The notes below the pieces were generated by a model, which was not told the origin of the DNA, did no database searches, and worked only from the letters and a program-made list of their open reading frames with translations. A stretch of 64,000 nt of DNA, taken from Streptomyces sp. CB00455. GTDB lineage: Bacteria > Actinomycetota > Actinomycetes > Streptomycetales > Streptomycetaceae. Positions 1 through 8,314 of this stretch are shown in pieces. The position numbers were made by a program, and so were the translations under genes. Position 1 is the stretch's first letter, and every line of letters starts with the position of its first letter. The stretch lies in the NCBI RefSeq assembly GCF_001905445.1, contig NZ_LIVQ01000009.1:229512-293511 (forward strand), read 5' to 3'.

Positions 1-511
1 GCGGGCGGACGTCCACGTTCCAATACGTCAGCGGGGGCGCCTTCAGCGCGTAGACCAGGGCCGCCCGGACCACGGAGGGCTCCGCCACGGCCACGATCGC
101 GCCGCCGTCGTCGGCGGGCCGGGTGTCCAGCCAGCCGCCGATGCGGGAGATGAAGGTGAGCAGGGACTCGCCTCCGTGCGGGGCGGCGCAGGGGTCGCTG
201 AGCCACAGTTCCACGGCTCCCGGTTCCCGGGCGGTCACCTCGGCGAGGGTCAGCCCCCGCCAGCGGCCCATGTCGCATTCGCGGAGCGCGGGCTGCGCCA
301 GCGGCGCGTACCCGAGGGCCTGGCCGGTGGCCCGGCTGCGCGGGGTGGGCGAGCAGTACCGCAGCTCGGCCGCGCCCAGGGGCACGAGTCCCCGTGCGGC
401 GGATTCCACCGCGCGCCAGCCGGCCCCGTCCAGCGGCCGGTCGTCGTCGAAGCGCTCGGCGAGCAGGGCGGAACTACGGGCTGCGGCGACGAGCGAGACC
501 CGAACATGCAT
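1..511 (-). CDS. Histidine phosphatase family protein, C-terminally truncated by the window edge
   Basis: About 170 codons of a minus-strand gene are visible, starting at the ATG at 511 and running off the left edge without a stop. The translation begins MHVRVSLVAAARSSALLAER and resembles phosphoglycerate-mutase-like phosphatases: a segment near residue 54 reading SPTPRSRATGQ matches the second conserved arginine region, and a later GGES fits the family core. The usual N-terminal Arg-His-Gly catalytic motif is not obvious; VAAARSS occupies its place, so the protein may be a catalytically altered member. The neighbour to the right is separated by a repeat-bearing spacer. Assignment rests on the motif pattern only. 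Confidence 0.65.
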   Translation of the reverse strand, partial: MHVRVSLVAAARSSALLAERFDDDRPLDGAGWRAVESAARGLVPLGAAELRYCSPTPRSRATGQALGYAPLAQPALRECDMGRWRGLTLAEVTAREPGAVELWLSDPCAAPHGGESLLTFISRIGGWLDTRPADDGGAIVAVAEPSVVRAALVYALKAPPLTYWNVDVRP

Positions 512-561
512 GCGGCGATGGTGAGCCGCCGACCGCGAGCGGTCAAGCGTCTGAACCGAGG

Positions 562-655
562 CCGCTCCCCCACCGGCCCGGCGCACACCGAAGCCACTCC
601 CCCACCGGCCGCGCGCACACCGAAGCCACTCCCCCACCAGCCGCGCGCACCGGCC
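562..655. repeat. 32-bp tandem repeat, about three copies
   Basis: Units of 32 bp start at 562, 594 and 626; each begins CC(G/A)CTCCCCCACC and continues to CGCACACCGAAG. The third copy decays after CGCGCACC. It lies in the 267-bp spacer between the histidine phosphatase and the MocR-type regulator, where no gene is credible. The function is unknown, and simple slippage or duplication is sufficient explanation. Confidence 0.7.
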
Positions 656-778
656 CGCGCCCCCGCCCAGCCCGCGCGCCCCCGCCCAGTCCGCGCGCCC
701 AGGCCCGGCCCGAGGCCCCCGCCCGGCCCGGCGTCCACGACCACCGCGGCGTCCGGCCGAAGACGGGCGGGCGGTACG

Positions 779-2240
779 TCAGGGGGTCGGGGGGCCGTCG
801 GGCGCCGGGTTCGCCTCCGGGAAGGGGCCCGCGCCCAGCCGGCGGGCCGCCTCCACCAGCTCTCCGGGCCCCGAGACCCCGGCGAAGCTCAGCCGGACGT
901 GCGGGCCCGGCGGTTCCGCGCAGAAGTACGGGCGGCCGGGCGTGACGGCGACCCCGGCGCGCAGGGCCGCCGCCACGAAGTCCGCGTCGTCCCCCGCGCG
1001 GGCCGGCCGCACCCACAACTGGTAGCCGCCGCAGGGCAGATGCGGCAGTTCCAGCATCGGCAGCTCCCGCCGCAGGGCCCCCGCGAGCACGTCCCGCCGG
1101 TGGCGCAGCTCGGCGGCCACGGTCCGCAGGTGGCGCGGCCAGGCGGGTGCGCCTACGAGCTCCAGGGCGGCCTCCTGGAGCGGCCGGGGCACGAAGAAGC
1201 TGTCGACGACCTGGATGGCGCGCAGCCGGTCCACCACCGGGCCCCGGGCGGCCAGCGCCCCCACCCGCAGGCTGGGGGAGGTGGCCTTGGTCAGCGAACG
1301 GACGTGCACGACCACGCCGTCGGCGTCCTCGGCGGCCAGCGTCGCGGGCAGCGGCCCCGCGTCCTCGTGGGCCAGGGAGCGGGCGTAGTCGTCCTCGACG
1401 ACGAAGGCTCCGGCGGCGCGCGCGATCCGCAGCACTTCGGCCCGCCGCCCGGGGGCCAGGACCGTCCCGGTCGGGTTCTGGAACAGCGGCTGGCACACGA
1501 AGACCCTCGCCCCGGTCGCTTCGAAGGCGGCGGCCAGGAGCTCCGGCCGGACCCCCTCGCCATCCACCGGCACCGGCACCGGCCGGCAGCCGGAGGCGCG
1601 GGCGAGGGCCAGCAGACCGGGGTAGGTCGGCGACTCCACCAGCACGGGCGCTCCCGGCGGGGCCAGTGCGCGCAGAGCGGTGGCCAGCGCGCTCTGGCCG
1701 CCGGCGGTGACCAGCACGTCTGCGGCCACGACCGTGCCGCCGATCTCCCGGGCGAACCAGTCCCGCAGCTCCGGCAGCCCCTCGACGGGCGGCCGCCCCC
1801 AGGCGCCCGGCCGCCGCCCGGCCCGGGCCAGCGCGGCCGCCATGGCCCGCTCGGGCTGGAGGGAGGGGTGCAGGTAGCCGCCGTTGAGTTCGATCACCCC
1901 GGGCGGCGGCGCGGCCAGCGAGCTCAGCACCCCGGTGGCATCCACCGACCGCGGGACGACGTCCCCGGCCCCCTCCGCGCTCAGGGCGACCTCCTGCCAG
2001 GAGGTGTCCCCGGCCGCGGGGGCGTGCGTGCGCGGGCGGGCCCGGTAGACGCCGGCGCCGGGCCGGGTGACGACCAGGCCCTCGGCGGCGAGCTGTGCGA
2101 GGGCCCGGGAGACGGTGACGGGGCTGACCCGGTAGTGCTCCACCAGAGCCCGGCTCGACGGCAGCTTTCCACCTACCGAGTAGCGGTCGAGCTCGGACCG
2201 CAAAGACTCGGCGAGTTCCGCCACACTGCTACGCTCATAC

Positions 2241-2242
<2 letters not shown>
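779..2242 (-). CDS. MocR/GntR-type regulator with aminotransferase domain
   Basis: 487-aa protein. Residues 1-70 form a GntR winged helix-turn-helix (SRALVEHYRVSPVTVSRALA), followed by a fold-type I PLP aminotransferase-like domain to the C-terminus. The probable PLP lysine is in SLTKATSPSLRVG near residue 318, and the aspartate/asparagine-rich cofactor segment precedes it. Such MocR-family regulators bind DNA through the N-terminus and sense PLP or amino-acid ligands through the C-terminus. It is divergent from an EamA exporter whose ATG overlaps this start codon by two bases, so the regulator most likely controls that exporter. The ligand cannot be read from the sequence. Confidence 0.9.
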
Positions 2243-3146
<904 letters not shown>

Positions 3147-3203
3147 ATGGGCGACGACCTAAACTGCTATCACCGGATCGGACCGCCACCGAGGAGGTCA
3201 GTT

Positions 3204-3401
3204 ATGCGAGCGACCAAGGGCGACCAGCTGGTGCAGCACGGCAGGATCGTCGGACAGCACGACAAGGTGGGAGAGATCACGCAGGTGCTCGGGGACAACG
3301 GGACCCCTCCGTACCGGGTCCGTTTCCAGGACGGGCACGAGGCCCTCATGGCTCCCGGGCCCGACTGCACGGTCAGCCACCCCGAAGAGCCCCGGCACTG
3401 A
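3204..3401 (+). CDS. DUF1918 domain protein
   Basis: 65-aa soluble protein with the compact beta-barrel-like DUF1918 pattern: RATKGDQLVQHG at the N-terminus, a GEITQVLG core, and PPYRVRFQDGHEALM ending in a PGPDC motif. Members are common in actinobacteria and have no established role. The ATG at 3204 is chosen because GAGGAGG lies seven bases upstream, although the frame is open further back. It ends three bases before the convergently transcribed hydrolase gene. Confidence 0.88.
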   Translation: MRATKGDQLVQHGRIVGQHDKVGEITQVLGDNGTPPYRVRFQDGHEALMAPGPDCTVSHPEEPRH

Positions 3402-3404
3402 GTG

Positions 3405-4661
3405 TCAGCGCGGGAGCGCCGCCGAGCCGTAGTGGTCGGCGACCACCCGGGCCATCGCTCCGTTGGGGTCCGCGGCCACCTGCTTCGCCGAGAAGAAGAC
3501 GTGGCCGCGGACCTCGGCGTAGCCCCGGGTCAAGTGCAGGTGCCGGGACAGCTCCCCCGGATCGCGCCAGGCCGCGGTGGGGCTGTCCGCCTCGCACTTG
3601 TACAGCGCCTCGCCCACGTACAGGTCCACGCCCGTGCCGGCGACCGTCCGGGCCCACCAGGGGACGATGGCGGCGTAGTCGGCGGTCGGATGTCCGATCT
3701 GCCAGTACGCCTGCGGCACGATGTAGTCGATCCAGCCCTCCTTGACCCACTTGCGGGTGTCCGCGTACAGGTCGTCGTAGGTCCCGAGGCCCGCCTGCGT
3801 CGGCGAACCGAGCGGGTCGCGGGCGGAGTTGCGCCAGACCGCGAAGGGGCTGACGCCGAAGCGGGCCGCCGGGCGGATGGCGCGCAGCCGCGCGGACATC
3901 TCGCGGACCAGTGCGTCGGTGTTGTCGCGGCGCCAGTCGGCGCGGGATTCGAAGGCGCCGCCGTACTCCTCGTAGGCCGCGTCGTCGTCGAACTCCTCCC
4001 CCTCCACCGGGTAGGGGTAGAAGTAGTCGTCCCAGTGCACCCCGTCCACCGGGTAGCGGGAGACGGCGTCGAGCATCGCCTCCTGGACGAAGTGCCGCAC
4101 CTGCGGCAGCCCGGGGTTGTAGTAGAGCTTGCCGCCGTACTCGACGGCCCAGTCCGGATTGCGCCGCACAGGGTGCTCGACGGCCAACAGATCCGGGTCG
4201 GTGTGGTTGGCGACGCGGTACGGGTTGAACCAGGCGTGCAGCTCCAGCCCGCGGGCGTGCGCTTCGGCGACGGCCGTGCCCAGCGGGTCCCAGCCGGGGT
4301 CCGCCCCCTGCTCGCCCGTGAGCCACTGCGACCACGGCTCCAGCGGCGAGGGCCACAGCGCGTCGGCGGCCGGGCGGACCTGGAGGACGACGACGTTGAG
4401 GCGGCGGCGCACGGCGATGTCCAGGAGCCGGATCAGCTCCGCCCGCTGCTCCCGCGCCGAAAGCCCGCTCCGCGAGGGCCAGTCCACATTCGACACGGAG
4501 GCGATCCACATCCCCCGGAACTGTACGGCGGGCCCCTCCCGGCCGGTCGCCCCCGCCCGCGCGCGGGTGGCCGCCCGCGCGGGCCCCGCCTGGCCCGCGG
4601 CGGCCGCGGCCAGCACTCCGGCTGCCCCGGCCAGCAGCCCCCGCCGTCCGATGTGCGCCAT
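3405..4661 (-). CDS. Secreted GH10-like (DUF187/GHL10) glycoside hydrolase
   Basis: 418-aa exported protein. The N-terminus reads MAHIGRRGLLAGAAG followed by an Ala-rich stretch, a Tat signal peptide with a twin arginine. The mature part has the GHL10 TIM-barrel signature: FRGMWIASVSNVDWPS near residue 45, VLQVRPAADALWPS, HAWFNPYRV, GVHWDDYFYPYP and YIVPQAYWQ. The family includes E. coli YddW-type putative peptidoglycan/polysaccharide hydrolases, and catalytic acids are expected in the DDYF region. The reading frame continues upstream of 4661, but this ATG gives the signal peptide directly. Substrate is inferred, not shown; the tatAC genes occur later in the same window. Confidence 0.88.
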   Translation of the reverse strand: MAHIGRRGLLAGAAGVLAAAAAGQAGPARAATRARAGATGREGPAVQFRGMWIASVSNVDWPSRSGLSAREQRAELIRLLDIAVRRRLNVVVLQVRPAADALWPSPLEPWSQWLTGEQGADPGWDPLGTAVAEAHARGLELHAWFNPYRVANHTDPDLLAVEHPVRRNPDWAVEYGGKLYYNPGLPQVRHFVQEAMLDAVSRYPVDGVHWDDYFYPYPVEGEEFDDDAAYEEYGGAFESRADWRRDNTDALVREMSARLRAIRPAARFGVSPFAVWRNSARDPLGSPTQAGLGTYDDLYADTRKWVKEGWIDYIVPQAYWQIGHPTADYAAIVPWWARTVAGTGVDLYVGEALYKCEADSPTAAWRDPGELSRHLHLTRGYAEVRGHVFFSAKQVAADPNGAMARVVADHYGSAALPR

Positions 4662-4836
4662 GTGACGACTCCGTTCCGTTGCGTGACAATGCTCTGCGTG
4701 CGCCCAGCATGCCCGCCCCGGCCCGCCACCGGGGTCAAGGTCGGGGGTAACGTCGGGGGGCGTGGCGGGCGCCGGAACGCAGTTACCACTGCCAGGGCCG
4801 GGGGACCCGCGATGAATGAGCAGCGAAAGGCACGAA

Positions 4837-5718
4837 GTGACGGACCTCTCTACCCTCCCGACCGACATCGCACGCGTCGGCGTAGTGGGCTGCGGCCAGA
4901 TGGGCGCGGGCATCGCGGAGGTGTGCGCCCGCAGCGGTCTTGAGGTGAAGGTCGCCGAGACCACGGGCGAGGCCCTGGAGATCGGGCGCACCCGGCTGCA
5001 CAACTCCCTGATGAAGGCCGCCGAACGCGGCAAGATCAGCGAGGAGGAGCGGGACGCCACCCTGGCCCGCCTCACCTTCACCACCGACCTCGGCGAGTTC
5101 GCCGACCGTGACCTGGTCATCGAGGCGGTCGTCGAGAACGAGCAGGTCAAGACGGAGATCTTCCAGGTCCTCGACCAGGTGGTCACCCGGCCGGACGCCA
5201 TCTTGGCCTCCAACACCTCCTCGATCCCGCTGGTCAAGCTGGCCGTCGCGACCTCACGCCCCGACCAGGTCATCGGCATCCACTTCTTCAACCCCGCCCC
5301 GGTGCAGAAGCTCGTCGAGCTGATCCCGGCGCTGACGACCGGCGAGGAGACCGTCAAGCGGGCCGAGGCCCTGGTGCGGGACGTGCTGGGCAAGCACGCC
5401 GTCCGCGCCCAGGACCGTTCCGGCTTCGTCGTCAACGCCCTCCTCGTCCCCTACCTGCTCTCCGCGATCCGGATGTTCGAGTCCGGCATCGCGAGCCGCG
5501 AGGACATCGACAACGGCATGGAGCTGGGCTGCGCCCACCCGATGGGCCCGCTGAAGCTGTCCGACCTGATCGGCCTGGACACCATCGCCTCGATCGCCGA
5601 CTCCATGTACGCCGAGTACAAGGAGCCGCTGTACGCCGCTCCCCCGCTGCTGCAGCGGATGGTCGACGCGGGCCGCCTGGGCCGCAAGACGGGCGCGGGT
5701 TTCTACCCGTACGGCTGA
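4837..5718 (+). CDS. 3-hydroxybutyryl-CoA / 3-hydroxyacyl-CoA dehydrogenase
   Basis: 293-aa cytosolic enzyme that oxidises (S)-3-hydroxyacyl-CoA to 3-ketoacyl-CoA with NAD(P). The Rossmann motif is VGVVGCGQMGAGIAE near residue 14. Further motifs are LVIEAVVEN, LASNTSSIP, the catalytic-histidine segment IGIHFFNPAPVQKLVELI, and a C-terminal helical domain with GFVVNALLVPYL and DIDNGMELGCAHPMGPL. Length matches single-domain family members. The GTG at 4837 is preferred, with GAAAGG seven bases upstream; an in-frame ATG at 4816 is the alternative. It stands alone, so a role in fatty-acid, butanoate or PHB metabolism cannot be separated here. Confidence 0.93.
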   Translation: MTDLSTLPTDIARVGVVGCGQMGAGIAEVCARSGLEVKVAETTGEALEIGRTRLHNSLMKAAERGKISEEERDATLARLTFTTDLGEFADRDLVIEAVVENEQVKTEIFQVLDQVVTRPDAILASNTSSIPLVKLAVATSRPDQVIGIHFFNPAPVQKLVELIPALTTGEETVKRAEALVRDVLGKHAVRAQDRSGFVVNALLVPYLLSAIRMFESGIASREDIDNGMELGCAHPMGPLKLSDLIGLDTIASIADSMYAEYKEPLYAAPPLLQRMVDAGRLGRKTGAGFYPYG

Positions 5719-5929
5719 GAGCTCGCCGGGCGGCCGGACGAGCCTCGGCGGACATCGCCGACATCGTCCGCCCGCTTCGCGATCCCGGCGCCGGAGTGCA
5801 TACGGCAGGGGGACCGGGAGCCTCCTCCCGCGGCGTGTCCGGGGCTACCCCTCGGGGCTGCGGGAACGTGCCGGGCGCTGGGCGCTGGGCCGGGCGCTGG
5901 GCCCTCACACTCGGCCCGGCGCCGCGCCC

Positions 5930-6466
5930 TCACGCCGGGCCGAGCCGCAGATGGTGCAGGAGGAGCAGCCCCGCCGCCATGTTGGCGGCCGGGACCTCGC
6001 CCCGCGCGATCATCGCGGGCACCAGTGCCAGCGGCACCCACTCCCGGCGCGAGGATTCGAAGTCGTCGTCGGGGTGGCCGATGTAGGTGGCCCCGTCCGC
6101 CCAGTAGAGGTGGTGGCGGGCGTCGGTCAGCCCGTTGGACGGCTCGACGGTCATCAGGTGGTGGAGCGGGCCCGGCCGCCAGCCGGACTCCTCCTCCATC
6201 TCCCGCGCGGCCGCCGCCTCGACCGACTCCCCGTCCTCGACCACGCCGGCGGGCAGCTCCCAGCCCCAGCTGCCGGTGATGAAGCGGTGCCGCCACAGCA
6301 GCAGCACCTCGTCGGCCGCGTTGACGGCCGTGGCGACGGCGACCGGCCGCAGCCGGATCACGAAGTGGTCCAGGTGCCGGCCGTCGGGGAGTTCCACATC
6401 GGCGAGGTTCACATCGAACCAGCGATTCTTGTACACGGTCTGCTCACTCAGGTTCATCCACTGCAC
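5930..6466 (-). CDS. Nudix hydrolase, ADP-ribose pyrophosphatase-like
   Basis: 178-aa protein carrying a complete Nudix box: GVVEDGE, seven residues, then REMEEESGW, around residues 75-97. The N-terminal beta-rich part and the LPDGR segment resemble ADP-ribose/nucleoside-diphosphate-sugar pyrophosphatases, which hydrolyse X-linked nucleoside diphosphates using a metal bound by the box. The GTG at 6466 has GGAAGG about ten bases upstream; ATG 6457 is an alternative start. The gene lies 53 bases downstream of the HTH/TPR regulator, transcribed the same way, and may be cotranscribed. The exact substrate is uncertain. Confidence 0.88.
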   Translation of the reverse strand: MQWMNLSEQTVYKNRWFDVNLADVELPDGRHLDHFVIRLRPVAVATAVNAADEVLLLWRHRFITGSWGWELPAGVVEDGESVEAAAAREMEEESGWRPGPLHHLMTVEPSNGLTDARHHLYWADGATYIGHPDDDFESSRREWVPLALVPAMIARGEVPAANMAAGLLLLHHLRLGPA

Positions 6467-6519
6467 GGTTGTGCCACCTTCCGTTCGGTTCGGTGGCAAC
6501 ATGGCAGCAGTTCGAGCCG

Positions 6520-7860
6520 TCACAGGGGAACGCGCAGCGCCCCGTCGATGAGCTGCGCGGTCTCCTCCGCGCTCGCGCAACCACTGGTCAGCAGCTGTTC
6601 GCGGACCGTCCGCAACCGGTCGCGCAGGCGCAGCGACTCCATCCCCTTGGCCCGCTCCGCCATCTCGGCCGCAGCCGCGACGGCGCGCTCCGCTTCCCCC
6701 TGGCGCAACTGGATCTCGCACAGCATCGCCAGCCGGTGCACCCGGCCGCGGTCGTGCGCGGGGGTGCCGACGGCCGCGGTCGCCTGCTCGTGCGCGGCGT
6801 CGAGGTCCCCCAGGCTGAGCAGCGCCTCGGCGACCTGGACGTTGACGAGCCCGGGCTGCACGTAGCCGGTCTCGTCCGGTTCGGCGCCCGGACTGATCCG
6901 CGCCGCCGCCGTCTCGGCCCGGCAGATGCAGGCCAACGCCGACCGGCTGTCGCCGAGTTGGGCGTATGCCTTGGCCTGCATCGCGTACAGGTCGGCGGCC
7001 AGGGCCGGCGTCGTGTGCCGGCCGGCGGCGCGCAGCGCGGCTTCGGCGAAGGCCACGGCCTGGCGGTACTCCCGCAGGTGCAGGGACTGGTTGACGATCA
7101 GCGCGATCACGTACGCCCCGAGTCCGCGGTCCCCGCTCGCCTTCGCCAGCCGCAGGGCCTGGTGGAAGTAGCGCTGGGCGAGCCCGTGGGCGTCCGAGTC
7201 GTACGCGCAGATGCCCGCCACCGCCACGAGGGACCCGGTGGCCCGGTGCAGCCGCCGGCCGAGGGCGTCCGGGTAGCTGCCGCGCAGCATGGGAGCCGTC
7301 TCGCTACCGAGGAAACGCACGATCCGGTCCCGGGTGGCCACCCCGCCGGCCCGGCGGTACATCAGCTCGTAGTGCGCCCGGGCGGCCCGCAGGATCTCGA
7401 TGTGCTCGGGCCCGATCCGGTGCGGCCCCTCACGGGACACGTCGGCGTCCTCGGGCGGGTTCTCCCATTCCCAGACCGGGATGACGGCCGGGGTCCCGGT
7501 CACGGCCGCCGCGGCCAGCAGCCGGTGCCGGGCCTGCCCGTCGGAGCGCCACAGGGCGGCGGCCCGGTCCACGAAGCCGTTGAGCGGGGAGGCGTGCGGG
7601 GAGCTCTGTCCGTCCGGTACGCCGAGCCCGATGTCGTCGAGGCCGAGCGGCCTCGCGAGCCGGCCTCCGATGACCTCGCAGATCAGGTCGGGGACCTGGC
7701 CCCGGGGCCGCTGGCCCTTCAACCACCGGGCGACGGCGGTGTGTTCGTAGCGCAGGGCCAGTCCGCGGGCGCGGCCCGCCTGGTTCACGTGGGCGGCGAG
7801 TCCGGCGTGGGACATGCCCGCCTCGGCGAGGAGGGCGTCGAGCAGGACATTGGGCTGCAT
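6520..7860 (-). CDS. HTH/TPR regulatory protein (NsdA-like architecture)
   Basis: 446-aa protein. An N-terminal region of about 70 residues (SHAGLAAHVNQ ... TAVARWLKGQRPRG) looks like a degenerate helix-turn-helix. A long alpha-helical stretch from about residue 170 to the end contains TPR-like repeats (AQRYFHQALRLAKASGD, AVAFAEAALRAAGRH, DSRSALACICRAE, DLDAAHEQATAAVG). This layout is shared by Streptomyces regulators such as NsdA that repress antibiotic production and development. Direct function here is inference from architecture. GGAG lies six bases before the ATG. An inverted repeat at 7905-7923 upstream is a candidate operator. Confidence 0.75.
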   Translation of the reverse strand: MQPNVLLDALLAEAGMSHAGLAAHVNQAGRARGLALRYEHTAVARWLKGQRPRGQVPDLICEVIGGRLARPLGLDDIGLGVPDGQSSPHASPLNGFVDRAAALWRSDGQARHRLLAAAAVTGTPAVIPVWEWENPPEDADVSREGPHRIGPEHIEILRAARAHYELMYRRAGGVATRDRIVRFLGSETAPMLRGSYPDALGRRLHRATGSLVAVAGICAYDSDAHGLAQRYFHQALRLAKASGDRGLGAYVIALIVNQSLHLREYRQAVAFAEAALRAAGRHTTPALAADLYAMQAKAYAQLGDSRSALACICRAETAAARISPGAEPDETGYVQPGLVNVQVAEALLSLGDLDAAHEQATAAVGTPAHDRGRVHRLAMLCEIQLRQGEAERAVAAAAEMAERAKGMESLRLRDRLRTVREQLLTSGCASAEETAQLIDGALRVPL

Positions 7861-7904
7861 GGGCCGCTCCGGTGGCTCGTCGGATCCAGGCTAACGGGTG
7901 CGTG

Positions 7905-7923
7905 GTTCACACGGGGTGTGAAC
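7905..7923. promoter_or_regulatory. Inverted repeat upstream of HTH/TPR regulator
   Basis: GTTCACAC-GGG-GTGTGAAC is a perfect 8-bp inverted repeat with a 3-bp spacer, 45 bp upstream of the regulator start. A TAGCCT that could act as a -10 element on the minus strand lies between it and the start. Position and symmetry suggest an operator for autoregulation or for another dimeric repressor. Confidence 0.5.
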
Positions 7924-8258
7924 GGCGTACGCGCATAAATGCGAAACGCACCCTGCCGCCGGGGCCCCGTGGAGCGCTTCACTTAAGGGCCTCGTCAAGA
8001 GGCAGCCCGGGTCGTCGGCTCCCCCTCGAACAGTGCGACGACCCGTCACCGCGCCGCCCGTCCTGCTGTCTGCCCGACACTCCATGGCAGGCGGGCGGCG
8101 CGTCCCGGCTCCGCCGGCGCCCGGTTGGTCGCCGGGCCCCGGCGGGCCGGCCGGCCCGCCGCCCGCCGCCTGCCGCCCGTCGGTACGGCCGGTGCGGCGC
8201 GCCTGGGCCGAGTCCCGGCTGCGCGGCCCCCTGGTCGCGGCGGCCGCCCGGAACGCCG

Positions 8259-8294
8259 CGAGGGGCACGCCCGGTGCCCCGGACGTGCCCCTCG
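8259..8294 (-). terminator. Terminator hairpin downstream of pheT
   Basis: CGAGGGGCACG (8259-8269) pairs perfectly with CGTGCCCCTCG (8284-8294), an 11-bp stem with a 14-base loop, 20 bases past the pheT stop. There is no U-tract, as is usual in Streptomyces terminators. Confidence 0.65.
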
Positions 8295-8314
8295 ACGGGT
8301 CGTGCGCACGGACG

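Larger units (their letters stand above)
7861..8314. other. 454-bp gene-less stretch between the regulator and pheT
   Basis: No convincing coding sequence is seen on either strand. It holds the regulator promoter region with a perfect inverted repeat (7905-7923), a 9-bp inverted repeat GGGTCGTCG (8009-8017) and CGACGACCC (8036-8044), and the pheT terminator hairpin (8259-8294). The remainder is very GC-rich sequence with no recognised feature. Confidence 0.6.
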
